A stretch of DNA of 53,023 nucleotides from Actinomycetes bacterium (GCA_023416315.1 JAEZIA010000436.1:1-53023); one strand, 5' to 3'; numbered from the stretch's first letter, positions 43,163 to 53,023 are shown. A program made the numbers and translations. Notes: generated from the sequence alone by a model not told the origin.

Positions 43163-44340
<1,178 letters not shown>

Positions 44341-44343
44341 CTG

Positions 44344-45405
44344 CTACTTCCCCTCCAGCACGGCGACCAGATTCTGTTGCAGCGCAGCGCCGCTGGTGGC
44401 ATGGGCCAACACGCGGCTCGCCGAGCCATCGAAGATGTGCTGGGCGGCGAACCCGATCCGCTCCAAACCTGCCGAGAACATCGGGTTGGCGGCCAGCGCC
44501 CCGCCCGACGGGTTGACCTTGGTCGACGCGGGCAGGCCGATCGCCTCGGTGAGGATCAGCTGCTGATGGCTGAACGGCGCGTAGAGCTCGGCGATCTCGA
44601 TCCCGCCGGTGTCCCCGCCGGTCGCGGCCTTGGCCGAGGCTGTCGTCGACGGCGAGGTGGTCAGGTCACGCGCACCGAGCACCGGTGTTTCGATCCGATG
44701 CTCGAAGCCGGTGATCCAGGCCGGGTTCTCGCGCAGTTCGCGGGCCCGGTCGCCGGCCGCCAGCACGATCGCCGACGCACCATCGGTGATCGGCGCAATG
44801 TCGTGTCGCCGCAACGGGTCCGCGAAGTACGGCCGGGACAGCAACTCGTCGATGCTCTTGGCCGGCTTCTCGGAGTCGGTACGCTCGGCGGCGGCGAACG
44901 AGTCCAGCGCCACCTGTGCCATCTGCTCCTCGGTCCACTTCCCGGAGTCCAGGCCGAATCGGGCCTGCAGGCCGGCCAGCGACACCGAATCCGGCCACAG
45001 CGGTGCGACGGTGTACGGGTCGGTCTGCAAGGCCAGCACCCGGCGCAGCGTGCCTGCGGAGGACTTGCCAAAGCCGTACACGAGCGCGGTCTCGACCTCG
45101 CCGGTCAGGATCTTGATGTAGGCCTCGTAGAGCGCCCACGCCGCGTCCATCTCGACGTGCGACTCGTTGATCGGCGGCACCGCCCCGATCGAGTCGATGG
45201 CCGAGATGAACGAAAATGCGCGGCCGGCAAGATAATCCGACGATCCCGAGCACCAGAAACCGATGTCGGTCTGCTGCAGGCCCAGTTCTTCGTAGAGCCG
45301 ATGGAAACACGGCATCAGCATCTCGACGCCGTTGGTGGTGCCGTCGGTGCGCCGCACATGCGGGGCATGGGCGAAGCCGACGACCGCTACATCGCGAAAT
45401 GTCAT
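44344..45405 (-). CDS. ltp4: Thiolase-like aldolase Ltp4
   Basis: A 353-residue thiolase-superfamily protein, orthologue of Rv3522. It begins MTFRDVAVVGFAHAPHVRR and ends with the family block VNPSGGALAANPMFSAGLERIGF. ATG 45405 is chosen because the upstream extension is not family-like. With Ltp3 and the double DUF35 protein encoded just upstream it probably cleaves a C24-branched beta-hydroxyacyl-CoA side chain. It is shorter than Ltp3 by about 40 residues. Confidence 0.9.
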   Translation of the reverse strand: MTFRDVAVVGFAHAPHVRRTDGTTNGVEMLMPCFHRLYEELGLQQTDIGFWCSGSSDYLAGRAFSFISAIDSIGAVPPINESHVEMDAAWALYEAYIKILTGEVETALVYGFGKSSAGTLRRVLALQTDPYTVAPLWPDSVSLAGLQARFGLDSGKWTEEQMAQVALDSFAAAERTDSEKPAKSIDELLSRPYFADPLRRHDIAPITDGASAIVLAAGDRARELRENPAWITGFEHRIETPVLGARDLTTSPSTTASAKAATGGDTGGIEIAELYAPFSHQQLILTEAIGLPASTKVNPSGGALAANPMFSAGLERIGFAAQHIFDGSASRVLAHATSGAALQQNLVAVLEGK

Positions 45406-45418
45406 GTGGCGATTCCCT

Positions 45419-46411
45419 TTAGAGGTGGTGCTTGTAGGTGTCGTAGTCGGCGTCGGGTTCGCCGGTCGGTCTGAAGTACTCGATGTTGTCGATGCCGAGA
45501 CCCCATTCCTCACGGGGCTTCCACACCGCCTGCACCCGCATGCCCATCCGCACGTCGGCGACGTCGATCTCCTGAATCAGGTGCAGGAATGGGATGTCGG
45601 CGCCGTCGAGCAGCACGTAGGCCGCGACGTACGGCGGCTTGATGCGCTGGCCTGCGAACGGGATGTTGATGATCGCGAACGTCGTCACGGTGCCCTTGTC
45701 CGGCAGCTCGATGAAGTTGTCCAGCTCCAAACCGGTCGCCGGATCGGCTTCCTTGGGCGGGAAGTAGACCTTCCCGTTCTCGCCGGTGCGTGCACCGAGC
45801 AGCTTGCCGTCCTCGAGGCCGCGCAGGAACGCCGACTCGGGAAACGAAGCGGTGTGCTGAATCTCGATACTGCTCGGCGAGACCAGGATGGTCACCGGTT
45901 CACGGTCATCGGGGCCGTCGGCCACCGGTTCCGCGTCTTCGCCGAGCTCGAAGTACGCGATGTCAGTGATCGCTCCGACCGGCTCGGCGATCCAGTGCGC
46001 ATGGACCCGGGCGCCGGTGCTGATTGCGTCGGGCGAATCCACCGCGACGGCATGCAGCAGCGTGGTGTCCGCACCGTCGAGCTTGATCAGTGCCCACGCG
46101 AACGGCTTGTCCAACGGCTGGCCTTCCAGCGGCTCCGGCTGCCACGTCCACGACTCGACGGTCCCGACGCTGGCGACCGGCACCACCTCCGTCAACGGCG
46201 CGTAAGTCACGGGGTCATACTCAGCGGGTGGTACGAGCACTCGCCCGTCCGAACCGCGGACACCGAGGATGCGTCGCTCACGCAGCGCGGTGAAGAACTG
46301 GCCGAGGAGTGGTCCGACTGAACGGGTGTAGTCGAATGACAGCTTCAGCGGTGCCGAAAGGGGCTTCTGATGCGCGTCGATCTGCACCGGGCTGCTTTGG
46401 CTGGTGGTCAC
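45419..46411 (-). CDS. Duplicated DUF35/OB-fold protein, Rv3521-like
   Basis: A 330-residue protein made of two DUF35-like halves. FFTALRERRILGVRG...VLVPP in the first half parallels FLRGLEDGKLLGART...VYFPP in the second, and PFAWALIKLDGADTTLLHA parallels PYVAAYVLLDGADIPFLHL. Neither half has the zinc-ribbon CxxC pairs. DUF35 domains act as required partners of thiolase-like aldolases, so this protein probably serves Ltp3 and Ltp4, encoded right after it. The GTG start at 46411 lies 9 bp from a perfect KstR palindrome. Confidence 0.88.
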   Translation of the reverse strand: MTTSQSSPVQIDAHQKPLSAPLKLSFDYTRSVGPLLGQFFTALRERRILGVRGSDGRVLVPPAEYDPVTYAPLTEVVPVASVGTVESWTWQPEPLEGQPLDKPFAWALIKLDGADTTLLHAVAVDSPDAISTGARVHAHWIAEPVGAITDIAYFELGEDAEPVADGPDDREPVTILVSPSSIEIQHTASFPESAFLRGLEDGKLLGARTGENGKVYFPPKEADPATGLELDNFIELPDKGTVTTFAIINIPFAGQRIKPPYVAAYVLLDGADIPFLHLIQEIDVADVRMGMRVQAVWKPREEWGLGIDNIEYFRPTGEPDADYDTYKHHL

Positions 46412-46420
46412 ATCATCGAG

Positions 46421-46434
46421 TAGAACAGGTTCTA
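46421..46434 (+). promoter_or_regulatory. KstR palindrome between the Rv3521-like and Rv3520c-like genes
   Basis: TAGAAC and GTTCTA are perfect reverse complements around AG, giving the full KstR consensus. It serves two divergent genes, starting 9 and 44 bp away. Confidence 0.88.
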
Positions 46435-46478
46435 AGAAACGTGGCAAGGACCGTGTCCCGGCCAGAAAGGCGGCACCG

Positions 46479-47510
46479 ATGAAGCTGGGTCTGCAACTCG
46501 GATATTGGAGCGCACAACCCCCGAGCAATCACGCCGAACTCGTGGCCGTGGCCGAGGAGGCCGGCTTCGACACCGTGTTCACCGCGGAGGCATGGGGCTC
46601 GGATGCGTTCACCCCGCTGGCCTGGTGGGGCCGTGAAACCACCCGGATGCGGCTGGGCACCTCGGTGGTTCAGCTCTCGGCGCGCACCCCGACGGCGTGC
46701 GCGATGGCGTCGCTGACCCTGGATCACCTCTCCGGCGGCCGGCACATTCTCGGACTCGGGGTGTCCGGACCGCAGGTGGTCGAGGGCTGGTACGGGCAGA
46801 AGTTCCCCAAGCCGTTGGCGCGCACCCGGGAGTACATCGACATCATCCGGCAGGTCTGGGCGCGCGAAGCCCCGGTCACCAGCGCCGGACCGCACTACCC
46901 GCTGCCGCTGTCCGGCGAGGGCACCACCGGTCTTGGCAAGCCACTCAAGCCGATCGTGCACCCGCTACGTGCCGATATTCCGATCATGCTGGGCGCCGAA
47001 GGGCCCAAGAACGTTGCGCTGGCGGCCGAGATCTGCGACGGCTGGTTACCGATCTTCTACTCGCCGCGGCTGGCCCCGATGTACAACGAGTGGCTCGACG
47101 AGGGCTTCGCCCGCCCGGGCGCGCGGCGCAGCCGGGAGGACTTCGAGATCTGCGCGACCGCGCAGGTGGTCATCACCGACGATCGGTCGTCGATCATGGA
47201 CCTGATCAAGCCGCACCTGGCGCTCTACATGGGTGGAATGGGCGCTGAGGACACCAACTTCCACGCCGACGTGTATCGGCGGATGGGGTACTCCGAGGTG
47301 GTCGATGAGGTCACCCGTCTGTTCCGCAGCGACCGCAAGGACGACGCGGCCAAGGCGGTCCCCGACGAACTCGTCGACGATTCGGCGATCGTCGGCGACA
47401 TCGACTACGTGCGCAAACAGATCGTGGCGTGGGAGGAGGCCGGCGTGACGATGATGGTCATCGGCGCCCGCACCCCCGAGCAGATCCGGGAAGCCGCCGA
47501 CCTGTTGTAG
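46479..47510 (+). CDS. LLM-class F420-dependent oxidoreductase, Rv3520c-like
   Basis: A 343-residue luciferase-like oxidoreductase, in the position of Rv3520c. Start MKLGLQLGYWSAQPP at ATG 46479, after GAAAGGCGG. The SGGRHILGLGVSGPQVVEGWYG stretch and LGAEGPKNVALAAEICDGWLP match mycobacterial F420-dependent LLM proteins. It is divergent from the double-DUF35 gene and under the same KstR palindrome. The sterol-linked reaction is not known. Confidence 0.9.
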   Translation: MKLGLQLGYWSAQPPSNHAELVAVAEEAGFDTVFTAEAWGSDAFTPLAWWGRETTRMRLGTSVVQLSARTPTACAMASLTLDHLSGGRHILGLGVSGPQVVEGWYGQKFPKPLARTREYIDIIRQVWAREAPVTSAGPHYPLPLSGEGTTGLGKPLKPIVHPLRADIPIMLGAEGPKNVALAAEICDGWLPIFYSPRLAPMYNEWLDEGFARPGARRSREDFEICATAQVVITDDRSSIMDLIKPHLALYMGGMGAEDTNFHADVYRRMGYSEVVDEVTRLFRSDRKDDAAKAVPDELVDDSAIVGDIDYVRKQIVAWEEAGVTMMVIGARTPEQIREAADLL

Positions 47511-47565
47511 ACACTTCTTGCGAGTTGTTCAGCCGGGGCTCTAGATTGACCGAATGACCTTCGGC

Positions 47566-48285
47566 TCAGCTCAGGATGTGGGCGTCGCCGAACGTCATCT
47601 CGACGTGGGCGACCGATCCGGACACCATCGCGCGCTTCGGCAGCCCCAGCGTGGCCAGCTCTTTGGCGTAGGGGTGGTCGCCGAGGCGGAGGGTGGCGCC
47701 GCCCGGGCGGAAGCGCACGCCGGAGTTCTTCATCTCCCACGGCACCTCTCGTGTGGTGCCGTCGGAGAAGGTGTAGGTCTTGAGCACCTGGCTGCGCGGA
47801 CGCAGCGACGGCACCGGCAGACCGCGGCGGAATTCGATGCCCGCGATCAGCGACCCGTTCTCGCTGACGTCGAACGTGAACGGGTTGGCTTCGCGCACCT
47901 TGAAATCGGCCATGATCTTGGGGAAGCCCCAGATGGTGCGGCCGGCCTCCAGGGTGAAGGACTGGTCGACGGGCAGATGATGGATGAACGCCGCGGCATC
48001 GCCGAGCGCCTTGAGGCCGCGGGCATTCTCACCCGGCGGATTGACCATCACGCAGGTGCCGAACTCGTGGTACTTGCCGAGGTCACCGTCGATGTAGCGG
48101 GCCAGCATCAGGTTCACCACCGCGCGGCCCGGCCGGAACTCGCAGACCTGCAATCCGCTGTAATCGACAAGTCGCTGCGCGGCGTCGGCCGGAACCGAGA
48201 ACATTGCCGTGTGGACGTCGGCCTTGCGAATTCGCACCGGCATGGTGAGCACTGTGCCGGCAATCGTGTGCTGCGAATTAGACAT
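47566..48285 (-). CDS. Acetoacetate decarboxylase-like protein, Rv3519-like
   Basis: A 239-residue protein of the acetoacetate decarboxylase (ADC) fold, positioned as Rv3519. The start MSNSQHTIAGTVLTMPVRI at ATG 48285 excludes an unrelated 13-residue extension. EAGRTIWGFPKIMADFKVRE lies where ADC relatives carry their active-site lysine. Some relatives are not decarboxylases, so the reaction is uncertain. It diverges from cyp142. Confidence 0.8.
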   Translation of the reverse strand: MSNSQHTIAGTVLTMPVRIRKADVHTAMFSVPADAAQRLVDYSGLQVCEFRPGRAVVNLMLARYIDGDLGKYHEFGTCVMVNPPGENARGLKALGDAAAFIHHLPVDQSFTLEAGRTIWGFPKIMADFKVREANPFTFDVSENGSLIAGIEFRRGLPVPSLRPRSQVLKTYTFSDGTTREVPWEMKNSGVRFRPGGATLRLGDHPYAKELATLGLPKRAMVSGSVAHVEMTFGDAHILS

Positions 48286-48343
48286 GGGGCCACTGTAAAC
48301 CGCTTTGACACCCCGCGGACACATAAGTAGTGGAGGGAACTAG

Positions 48344-49555
48344 ATGACAGGCACCCTGGCGCCGGCCAAGCCGAATGTTGATCTGACCGACGGCAACTTC
48401 TACGCCGATGGCGCTGCCCGCGAGGCGTATCGGTGGATGCGGGCCAACGAGCCGGTGTTTCGCGACCGCAACGGCTTGGCCGCGGCCGCGACCTACCAAG
48501 CCGTCATCGACGCCGAGCGCGACCCGGAGACGTTCTCCAACACCGGGGGCATTCGCCCGGACCAGCCGGGCATGCCGTACATGATCGACATGGACGACCC
48601 CGGACATTTGTTGCGCCGCAAGCTCGTCAATGCCGGTTTCACCCGCAAGCGGGTGATGGACAAGGTCGCCGGGATCGACACGCTGTGTGACACCCTGATC
48701 GACGCGGTGTGCGAGCGCGGCGAGTGCGACTTCGTCCGGGACATCGCCGCGCCGCTGCCGATGGCCGTCATCGGTGACATGCTCGGTGTGCTGCCCGAGG
48801 AACGCTCGACGCTGTTGAAGTGGTCCGACGACCTGGTGTGCGGGTTGAACTCGGCTGCCGACGCCGAAACGCTGCAGGCAGTCATGGATGCGTTCGCCGG
48901 ATATTCCGCGTACGCCACCGAGACCATCGCCAAACGCCGCGCGGAGCCCACCGACGACCTCTTCTCCATCCTGGTCAACTCCGAGGTCGAGGGTCAGCGG
49001 ATGGCCGACGACGAGATCATCTTCGAAACATTGCTGATTCTCATCGGTGGCGACGAAACCACCCGGCACACCCTGTCCGGCGGCACCGAACAGCTTGTGC
49101 GCCATCAGGATCAGTGGCAGCGCCTGCTCGCGGACCCGAGCTTGCTGCCCGGCGCGATCGAGGAGATGCTGCGCTGGACCTCGCCGGTGAAGAACATGGC
49201 CCGCACCGCGATGCGCGACGTGGAGTTTCACGGCACCGAGCTGCGTCAAGGCGAGAAGATGCTGCTGATGTTCGAAGCGGCCAACTTCGACGAGTCGGTG
49301 TTCGGAGATCCGGAGAACTTCCGCATCGACCGTAACCCGAACAGCCACTTGGCCTTCGGCTTCGGCACGCACTTCTGCCTCGGTAATCAGCTGGCCCGGC
49401 TGGAACTGAGCACCATGGTGCGCAAGGTTCTGGAGCGGCTGCCGGACCTGCGGCTCGCCGACGAGTCGGCGCTGCCGCTACGGCCGGCCAACTTCGTCAG
49501 CGGCCTCGAGGAGATGCCGGTGGTGTTCACCCCATCCAAGCCCGTGCTGGCGTAG
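48344..49555 (+). CDS. cyp142: Cholesterol C27 monooxygenase CYP142
   Basis: A 403-residue P450 that oxidises the cholesterol side-chain end, partly redundant with CYP125 but of the opposite stereochemistry. Seen: I-helix LIGGDETTRH, helix EEMLRW and haem loop FGFGTHFCLG with the ligand near Cys345. ATG 48344 follows GGAGGGA. I see no clear KstR site directly upstream. A hairpin 29 bp after its stop may end the transcript. Confidence 0.93.
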   Translation: MTGTLAPAKPNVDLTDGNFYADGAAREAYRWMRANEPVFRDRNGLAAAATYQAVIDAERDPETFSNTGGIRPDQPGMPYMIDMDDPGHLLRRKLVNAGFTRKRVMDKVAGIDTLCDTLIDAVCERGECDFVRDIAAPLPMAVIGDMLGVLPEERSTLLKWSDDLVCGLNSAADAETLQAVMDAFAGYSAYATETIAKRRAEPTDDLFSILVNSEVEGQRMADDEIIFETLLILIGGDETTRHTLSGGTEQLVRHQDQWQRLLADPSLLPGAIEEMLRWTSPVKNMARTAMRDVEFHGTELRQGEKMLLMFEAANFDESVFGDPENFRIDRNPNSHLAFGFGTHFCLGNQLARLELSTMVRKVLERLPDLRLADESALPLRPANFVSGLEEMPVVFTPSKPVLA

Positions 49556-49583
49556 GGCTCACCAAGACGCTCGTTTGTCGCGT

Positions 49584-49601
49584 GCCCCAAGTGTTTGGGG
49601 C
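49584..49601 (+). terminator. Hairpin downstream of cyp142, candidate terminator
   Basis: GCCCCAA and TTGGGGC form a perfect 7-bp stem with loop GTGT. There is no T-tract, but mycobacterial terminators often lack one. It lies 29 bp after the cyp142 stop and before the cutinase gene. Confidence 0.45.
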
Positions 49602-49687
49602 CCGCGGATTGTGGGAACCACGACCGCACCCCGGTGCCAGCAGCGCTGCCCGCCGGGTTCGTTTTCGTCACAATTCTGCGGGGCAAT

Positions 49688-50440
49688 ATGGATGTCATCC
49701 GGTTCGACCTGGCCCGATACGTGCGCCGGCTGTTCTTCGCCGCGATACTGACCGTCGCGACGCTGACTACGACGGGTATGCCGACGGCATCAGCGGACGA
49801 GGGGTGCCCCGATGTGGAGGTGATCTTCGCCCGCGGCACGTTCGAACCACCGGGCGTCGGGGGCATCGGCCAGGCGTTCGTCGACGAGCTGCGCGCCCAG
49901 CCCCAGCTCATCGGTAAGTCCGTCGACGTCTACGCGGTGAATTATCCCGCCTCGCTGAATTTTTCGACCGCGGCTGACGGCGTGATCGATGCCAGCAATC
50001 GGGTCCGCGACATGTCGGCGCGATGCCCGGACACCAAGATGGTGCTCGGCGGCTACTCGCAGGGCGCCGCAGTGGCCGGCTACGTCACCGCTGACAGGAT
50101 CCCCGACGGCTACGTCGCGCCGGACGGGATCACCGGGCCGATGCCGCCGGAGATCGCCAAGCACGTCGCGGCGGTGGCGCTGTTCGGGAAACCGTCGAAC
50201 GGCTTCCTCAACACCATCGACCGCAGCGCGCCGCCGATTACGGTGGGGGCGCTGTACGTGCCGAAGGTGATCGACCAGTGCGTCCCCGAGGATCCGATCT
50301 GCTCACCGACCGGCGGCGATCAGGGCGCACATCAGGCCTATGCGCTCAATGGAATGACCATGCAGGCGGCCGGGTTCGCCGCGGAGAAGGTCGTCGCCGC
50401 GGCGTCCACGACCACGCCCGTGCCTCCGAAGACCAGCTAG
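49688..50440 (+). CDS. Secreted cutinase-family esterase
   Basis: A 250-residue cutinase-like serine hydrolase. The signal peptide covers about residues 1-37 (RRLFFAAILTVATLTTTG...ASADEG). The mature start C-PDVEVIFARGTFEPPG is typical, and the nucleophile is Ser124 in GGYSQGAA; the Asp/His partners lie in the late DPICSPTGGDQGAHQAY. The family hydrolyses lipid esters. It may release free sterol from sterol esters outside the cell, which suits the cluster, but this is inference. It ends on CTAG shared with echA19. Confidence 0.88.
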   Translation: MDVIRFDLARYVRRLFFAAILTVATLTTTGMPTASADEGCPDVEVIFARGTFEPPGVGGIGQAFVDELRAQPQLIGKSVDVYAVNYPASLNFSTAADGVIDASNRVRDMSARCPDTKMVLGGYSQGAAVAGYVTADRIPDGYVAPDGITGPMPPEIAKHVAAVALFGKPSNGFLNTIDRSAPPITVGALYVPKVIDQCVPEDPICSPTGGDQGAHQAYALNGMTMQAAGFAAEKVVAAASTTTPVPPKTS

Positions 50441-51237
50441 CGCATCTTGAACTGCGGCGCCCGCTTCTCCTTGAACGCCAGCGGGCCTTCCTTGGCGTCC
50501 TCGGACAGGAACACCGGGATACCGTTGGCCGTGTCGGGCTTGAACGCATCGAGTTCGTGCATGCCCTCCGCCTCGCGGATGGTCTTGAGGATCGCCTGCA
50601 CGGCCAGCGGGCCGTTGTTGTTGATCACCTCGGCGATCTCGAGTGCCTTCTCCAGCGCCGTGCCGTCGGGCACCACGTAGCCGATCAGGCCGTAGGACAG
50701 CGCTTCGGCGGCGGTGATGTGGCGGCCGGTCAGCAGAAGGTCGCAGGCGATCGTGTACGGGATCTGCCGCGGCAGCCGCACTGCCGAGCCGCCCATCGGG
50801 TACAGGCTCCACTTCGCCTCGGAGATGCCGAATTTCGCGCTCTCGCCGGCGACGCGGATGTCGGTGCCCTGCAAGATCTCGGTGCCACCCGCGATGGCCG
50901 GGCCCTCGACGGCGGCGATCAGCGGCTTGGTGAGCCTGCGGCCCTTCAGCAGGCCCTCGATCTTCGTCGGGTCGAAGGCGCCGCTCTTGAAGGAGTCGCC
51001 GGGAGGCGCCTTGGTGGCGCCCTTGAGGTCCATGCCCGCGCAGAAATAGCCGCCCGCGCCGGTCAGGATGCAGGTGCGAATCTCGGGGTCGTTGTCGACG
51101 CGGTCCCAGGCCTCCACCATGATCCGAAGCATCTCGGTGGACAGCGCGTTGCGGGCTTCCGGCCGGTTCAGTGTGACGATGAGAGTGTGTCCGCGCTGCT
51201 CAATAAGGGCGTCGGGGCCCTTCTCGGTCTCACTCAC
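50437..51237 (-). CDS. echA19: Enoyl-CoA hydratase EchA19
   Basis: A 266-residue crotonase-family hydratase of sterol side-chain beta-oxidation. Oxyanion-hole segments: AGGYFCAGMDLKG (about 62-74) and EGPAIAGGTEILQGTD, with the catalytic Glu in FGISEAKWSLYP. GTG 51237 has AGGCGG seven bases upstream. It diverges from fadD19 across a KstR-type site, matching Rv3516. The long mid-region KAPPGDSFKSGAFDP insertion is normal for this subfamily. Confidence 0.92.
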   Translation of the reverse strand: MSETEKGPDALIEQRGHTLIVTLNRPEARNALSTEMLRIMVEAWDRVDNDPEIRTCILTGAGGYFCAGMDLKGATKAPPGDSFKSGAFDPTKIEGLLKGRRLTKPLIAAVEGPAIAGGTEILQGTDIRVAGESAKFGISEAKWSLYPMGGSAVRLPRQIPYTIACDLLLTGRHITAAEALSYGLIGYVVPDGTALEKALEIAEVINNNGPLAVQAILKTIREAEGMHELDAFKPDTANGIPVFLSEDAKEGPLAFKEKRAPQFKMR

Positions 51238-51282
51238 AAACAGACCGCCTTCCTGCGTCGATGCTGGGGACTTGAACTGAAA

Positions 51283-51296
51283 TGTAACACGTTCTA
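51283..51296 (+). promoter_or_regulatory. KstR-type operator between echA19 and fadD19
   Basis: TGTAACACGTTCTA keeps the complete right half-site GTTCTA and the AAC core of the left. It lies 10 bp upstream of the fadD19 start and 45 bp upstream of echA19. Confidence 0.8.
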
Positions 51297-51306
51297 GTTT
51301 GGGTCC

Positions 51307-52959
51307 GTGGCCCTGAACATAGCCGACCTAGCCGAACACGCCATCGACGCCGTGCCTGACCGCGTCGCGTTCATCTGTGGCGACGAGAAAATCACCTTCG
51401 CCGAGCTCGAGGAGAAGGCGAACCGCTTCGCGCACTACCTCCTCGACCACGGCGTCAAGAAGGACGACAAAGTCGGGCTGTACTGCCGCAACCGCATCGA
51501 GATCGTGATCGCGATGCTGGGCACCATCAAGGCCGGCGCGATCCTGGTCAACGTCAACTTCCGCTACGTCGAGGGTGAACTGCGCTACCTGTTCGAGAAC
51601 TCCGACATGGTCGCCCTGGTCCACGAACGGCAGTACTCCGATCGGGTGGCCAACGTGCTTCCCGACACTCCCGACGTCAAGACGATTCTCGTGATCGAGG
51701 ACGGCAGCGATAACGAGTACCAGCGCTACGGCGGCGTGGAGTTCTACTCGGCGCTGGCCGAGAGCTCTCCCGACCGTGACTTCGGCGAGCGCAGCGAAGA
51801 CGACATCTATCTGCTCTACACCGGCGGAACCACCGGCTTCCCCAAGGGCGTGATGTGGCGCCACGAGGACATCTACCGAGTCCTGTTCGGCGGCACCGAT
51901 TTCGCGACAGGGGAGTTCGTCAAGGACGAGTACGACCTGTCCCGGGCCGCGGTCGACAACCCGCCGATGGTCCGCTACGCGATCCCGCCGATGATCCACG
52001 GCGCCACCCAGTCCGCCACCTGGATGTCGATCTTCTCCGGCCAAACCACGGTGCTGTCACCCGAATTCGACGCCGACGAGGTGTGGCGCACGATCCACGA
52101 GCACAAGGTGAACCTGCTGTTCTTCACCGGTGACGCGATGGCGCGCCCGCTGCTCGATGCGCTTCTGGCGGCTCAGGACCGCGGCGACGAACTGGACCTG
52201 TCGTCGTTGTTCCTGCTGGCCAGCACCGCGGCGCTGTTTTCGACGAGCCTCAAGGAGAAGCTGCTCGAGCTGCTGCCGAACCGGATCATCACCGACTCCA
52301 TCGGCTCGTCGGAGACCGGCTTCGGTGGCACCAGCATCGTGGCCAAGGGCGAGCACCACATGGGTGGGCCCCGGGTCACCATCGACCACCGCACCGTCGT
52401 CCTCGACGAGAACGGCAACGAGGTCAAGCCGGGCTCCGGGGTGCGCGGCGTGATCGCCAAGAAGGGCAACATCCCGGTCGGCTACTACAAGGACGAGAAG
52501 AAGACCGCCGAGACGTTCAAGACCTTCAACGGCGTGCGCTACGCGATCCCCGGCGACTATGCCGAGGTCGAGGCCGACGGCACCGTCACGATGCTGGGCC
52601 GCGGCTCGGTGTCGATCAACAGCGGTGGCGAGAAGATCTACCCCGAAGAGGTCGAGGCCGCCCTCAAGGGCCACCCGGATGTGTTCGACGCCTTGGTGGT
52701 TGGTGTGCCGGACCCGCGCTTCGGCAACCATGTCGCCGCCGTGGTCGCGCCCCGCAAGGGAGCTCGGCCGACGCTGGCCGAGCTGGATGCGTTCGTGCGC
52801 AACGAGATCGCTGGGTACAAGGTGCCGCGCAGCCTCTGGATTGTGGACGAGGTGAAGCGGTCGCCTGCCGGTAAGCCCGACTACAAGTGGGCCAAGGATC
52901 AGACCGAGCTTCGTCCGGCCGACGAGGTGCACGCCAAACATGTGGGGGCCACCAGCTGA
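51307..52959 (+). CDS. fadD19: Steroid-24-oyl-CoA synthetase FadD19
   Basis: A 550-residue acyl-CoA synthetase of the ANL superfamily. The ATP-binding loop LLYTGGTTGFPKGVMW (about 172-187) and the hinge block GRGSVSINSGGEKIYPEEVE are present; the C-terminal catalytic lysine lies in RSPAGKPDYKWAK. FadD19 activates the C24 sterol side-chain acid, especially for C24-branched sterols, in line with ltp3-ltp4 nearby. GTG 51307 follows the KstR site by 10 bp. Its TGA overlaps the next start by ATGA. Confidence 0.93.
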   Translation: MALNIADLAEHAIDAVPDRVAFICGDEKITFAELEEKANRFAHYLLDHGVKKDDKVGLYCRNRIEIVIAMLGTIKAGAILVNVNFRYVEGELRYLFENSDMVALVHERQYSDRVANVLPDTPDVKTILVIEDGSDNEYQRYGGVEFYSALAESSPDRDFGERSEDDIYLLYTGGTTGFPKGVMWRHEDIYRVLFGGTDFATGEFVKDEYDLSRAAVDNPPMVRYAIPPMIHGATQSATWMSIFSGQTTVLSPEFDADEVWRTIHEHKVNLLFFTGDAMARPLLDALLAAQDRGDELDLSSLFLLASTAALFSTSLKEKLLELLPNRIITDSIGSSETGFGGTSIVAKGEHHMGGPRVTIDHRTVVLDENGNEVKPGSGVRGVIAKKGNIPVGYYKDEKKTAETFKTFNGVRYAIPGDYAEVEADGTVTMLGRGSVSINSGGEKIYPEEVEAALKGHPDVFDALVVGVPDPRFGNHVAAVVAPRKGARPTLAELDAFVRNEIAGYKVPRSLWIVDEVKRSPAGKPDYKWAKDQTELRPADEVHAKHVGATS

Positions 52960-53023
52960 TGCGCACCGAACTCTGCGACCGGTTCGGCATCGACTATCCG
53001 ATCTTCGTCTTCACCCCGTCGGA
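52959..53023 (+). CDS. N-terminal fragment, nitronate monooxygenase-like (NMO family)
   Basis: A frame beginning ATG 52959, overlapping the fadD19 stop (ATGA), gives MRTELCDRFGIDYPIFVFTPS before the window ends. This is the usual start of the TIM-barrel nitronate monooxygenase/2-nitropropane dioxygenase-like family. The C-terminal bulk and active site are outside the window. Coupling to fadD19 suggests a shared transcript and the same KstR control. Confidence 0.75.
   Translation, partial: MRTELCDRFGIDYPIFVFTPS

Overview
The window is high-GC actinobacterial DNA, almost certainly from a Mycobacterium (Mycolicibacterium) species. Most of it is the KstR-controlled cholesterol catabolic regulon in the gene order I recall from M. 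tuberculosis Rv3515c to Rv3548c, inverted. F420-dependent Ddn-type proteins, two steroid P450s (CYP125, CYP142), a lipoprotein and a cutinase fit this assignment. I saw no rRNA, tRNA, CRISPR array, transposase or prophage gene. No gene-free stretch exceeds 300 bases; the longest is about 198 bp (34687-34884).

Region 1 (1-621) holds the C-terminal end of a protein, probably an SDR, and a Ddn paralogue. Region 2 (649-16734) is an accessory catabolic island set between that paralogue and the true ddn orthologue. Its left half looks TetR-controlled: a YtcJ-type amidohydrolase, an NCS1 permease, a GMC oxidoreductase, the TetR regulator and an omega-aminotransferase, with related operator-like motifs upstream of the permease, tetR and the aminotransferase. 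Its right half looks LysR-controlled: a PuuC-like aldehyde dehydrogenase, LysR, and an operon of flavin monooxygenase, RidA, DUF1028, M20 amidohydrolase, aspartase and nitrilase. The last five genes overlap by GTGA. I read the island as a pathway that imports and dismantles an unidentified organic nitrogen compound, ending in aspartate to fumarate plus ammonia.

Region 3 (16737-32155) is the cholesterol side-chain and ring core: ddn, an NTF2-like protein and fadA5 on one strand; cyp125, fadE28, fadE29, chsH2, chsH1 and ltp2 on the other; then a DUF559 endonuclease-like gene flanked by hairpin repeats, a lipoprotein, chsH3 and kstD, and finally hsaE-hsaG-hsaF.

Region 4 (32152-36186) is accessory: a large secreted sugar-dehydrogenase-like PKD protein, a hemophore-like secreted protein and an IclR regulator. 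Region 5 (36311-53023) returns to the regulon: Rv3531c/Rv3530c/Rv3529c-like genes, kshA with a Cys/His-rich partner, a gamma-carbonic anhydrase, a 44-residue zinc-ribbon protein, an operon for C24-branched side chains (double DUF35, ltp4, ltp3, an LLM oxidoreductase, an NTF2-like protein), another LLM oxidoreductase, an acetoacetate-decarboxylase-like protein, cyp142, a cutinase, echA19, fadD19 and the start of a nitronate monooxygenase-like gene.

KstR-type palindromes (TAGAACnnGTTCTA) lie upstream of fadA5/cyp125, kstD, the Rv3531c-like gene, kshA, the Rv3521-like/Rv3520c-like pair and echA19/fadD19. Together the genes shorten the sterol side chain (CYP125/142, FadD19, EchA19, FadE28-29, ChsH1-2-3, FadA5, Ltp2-4), open the rings (KstD, KshA) and finish the ring A/B fragment (HsaE-F-G).
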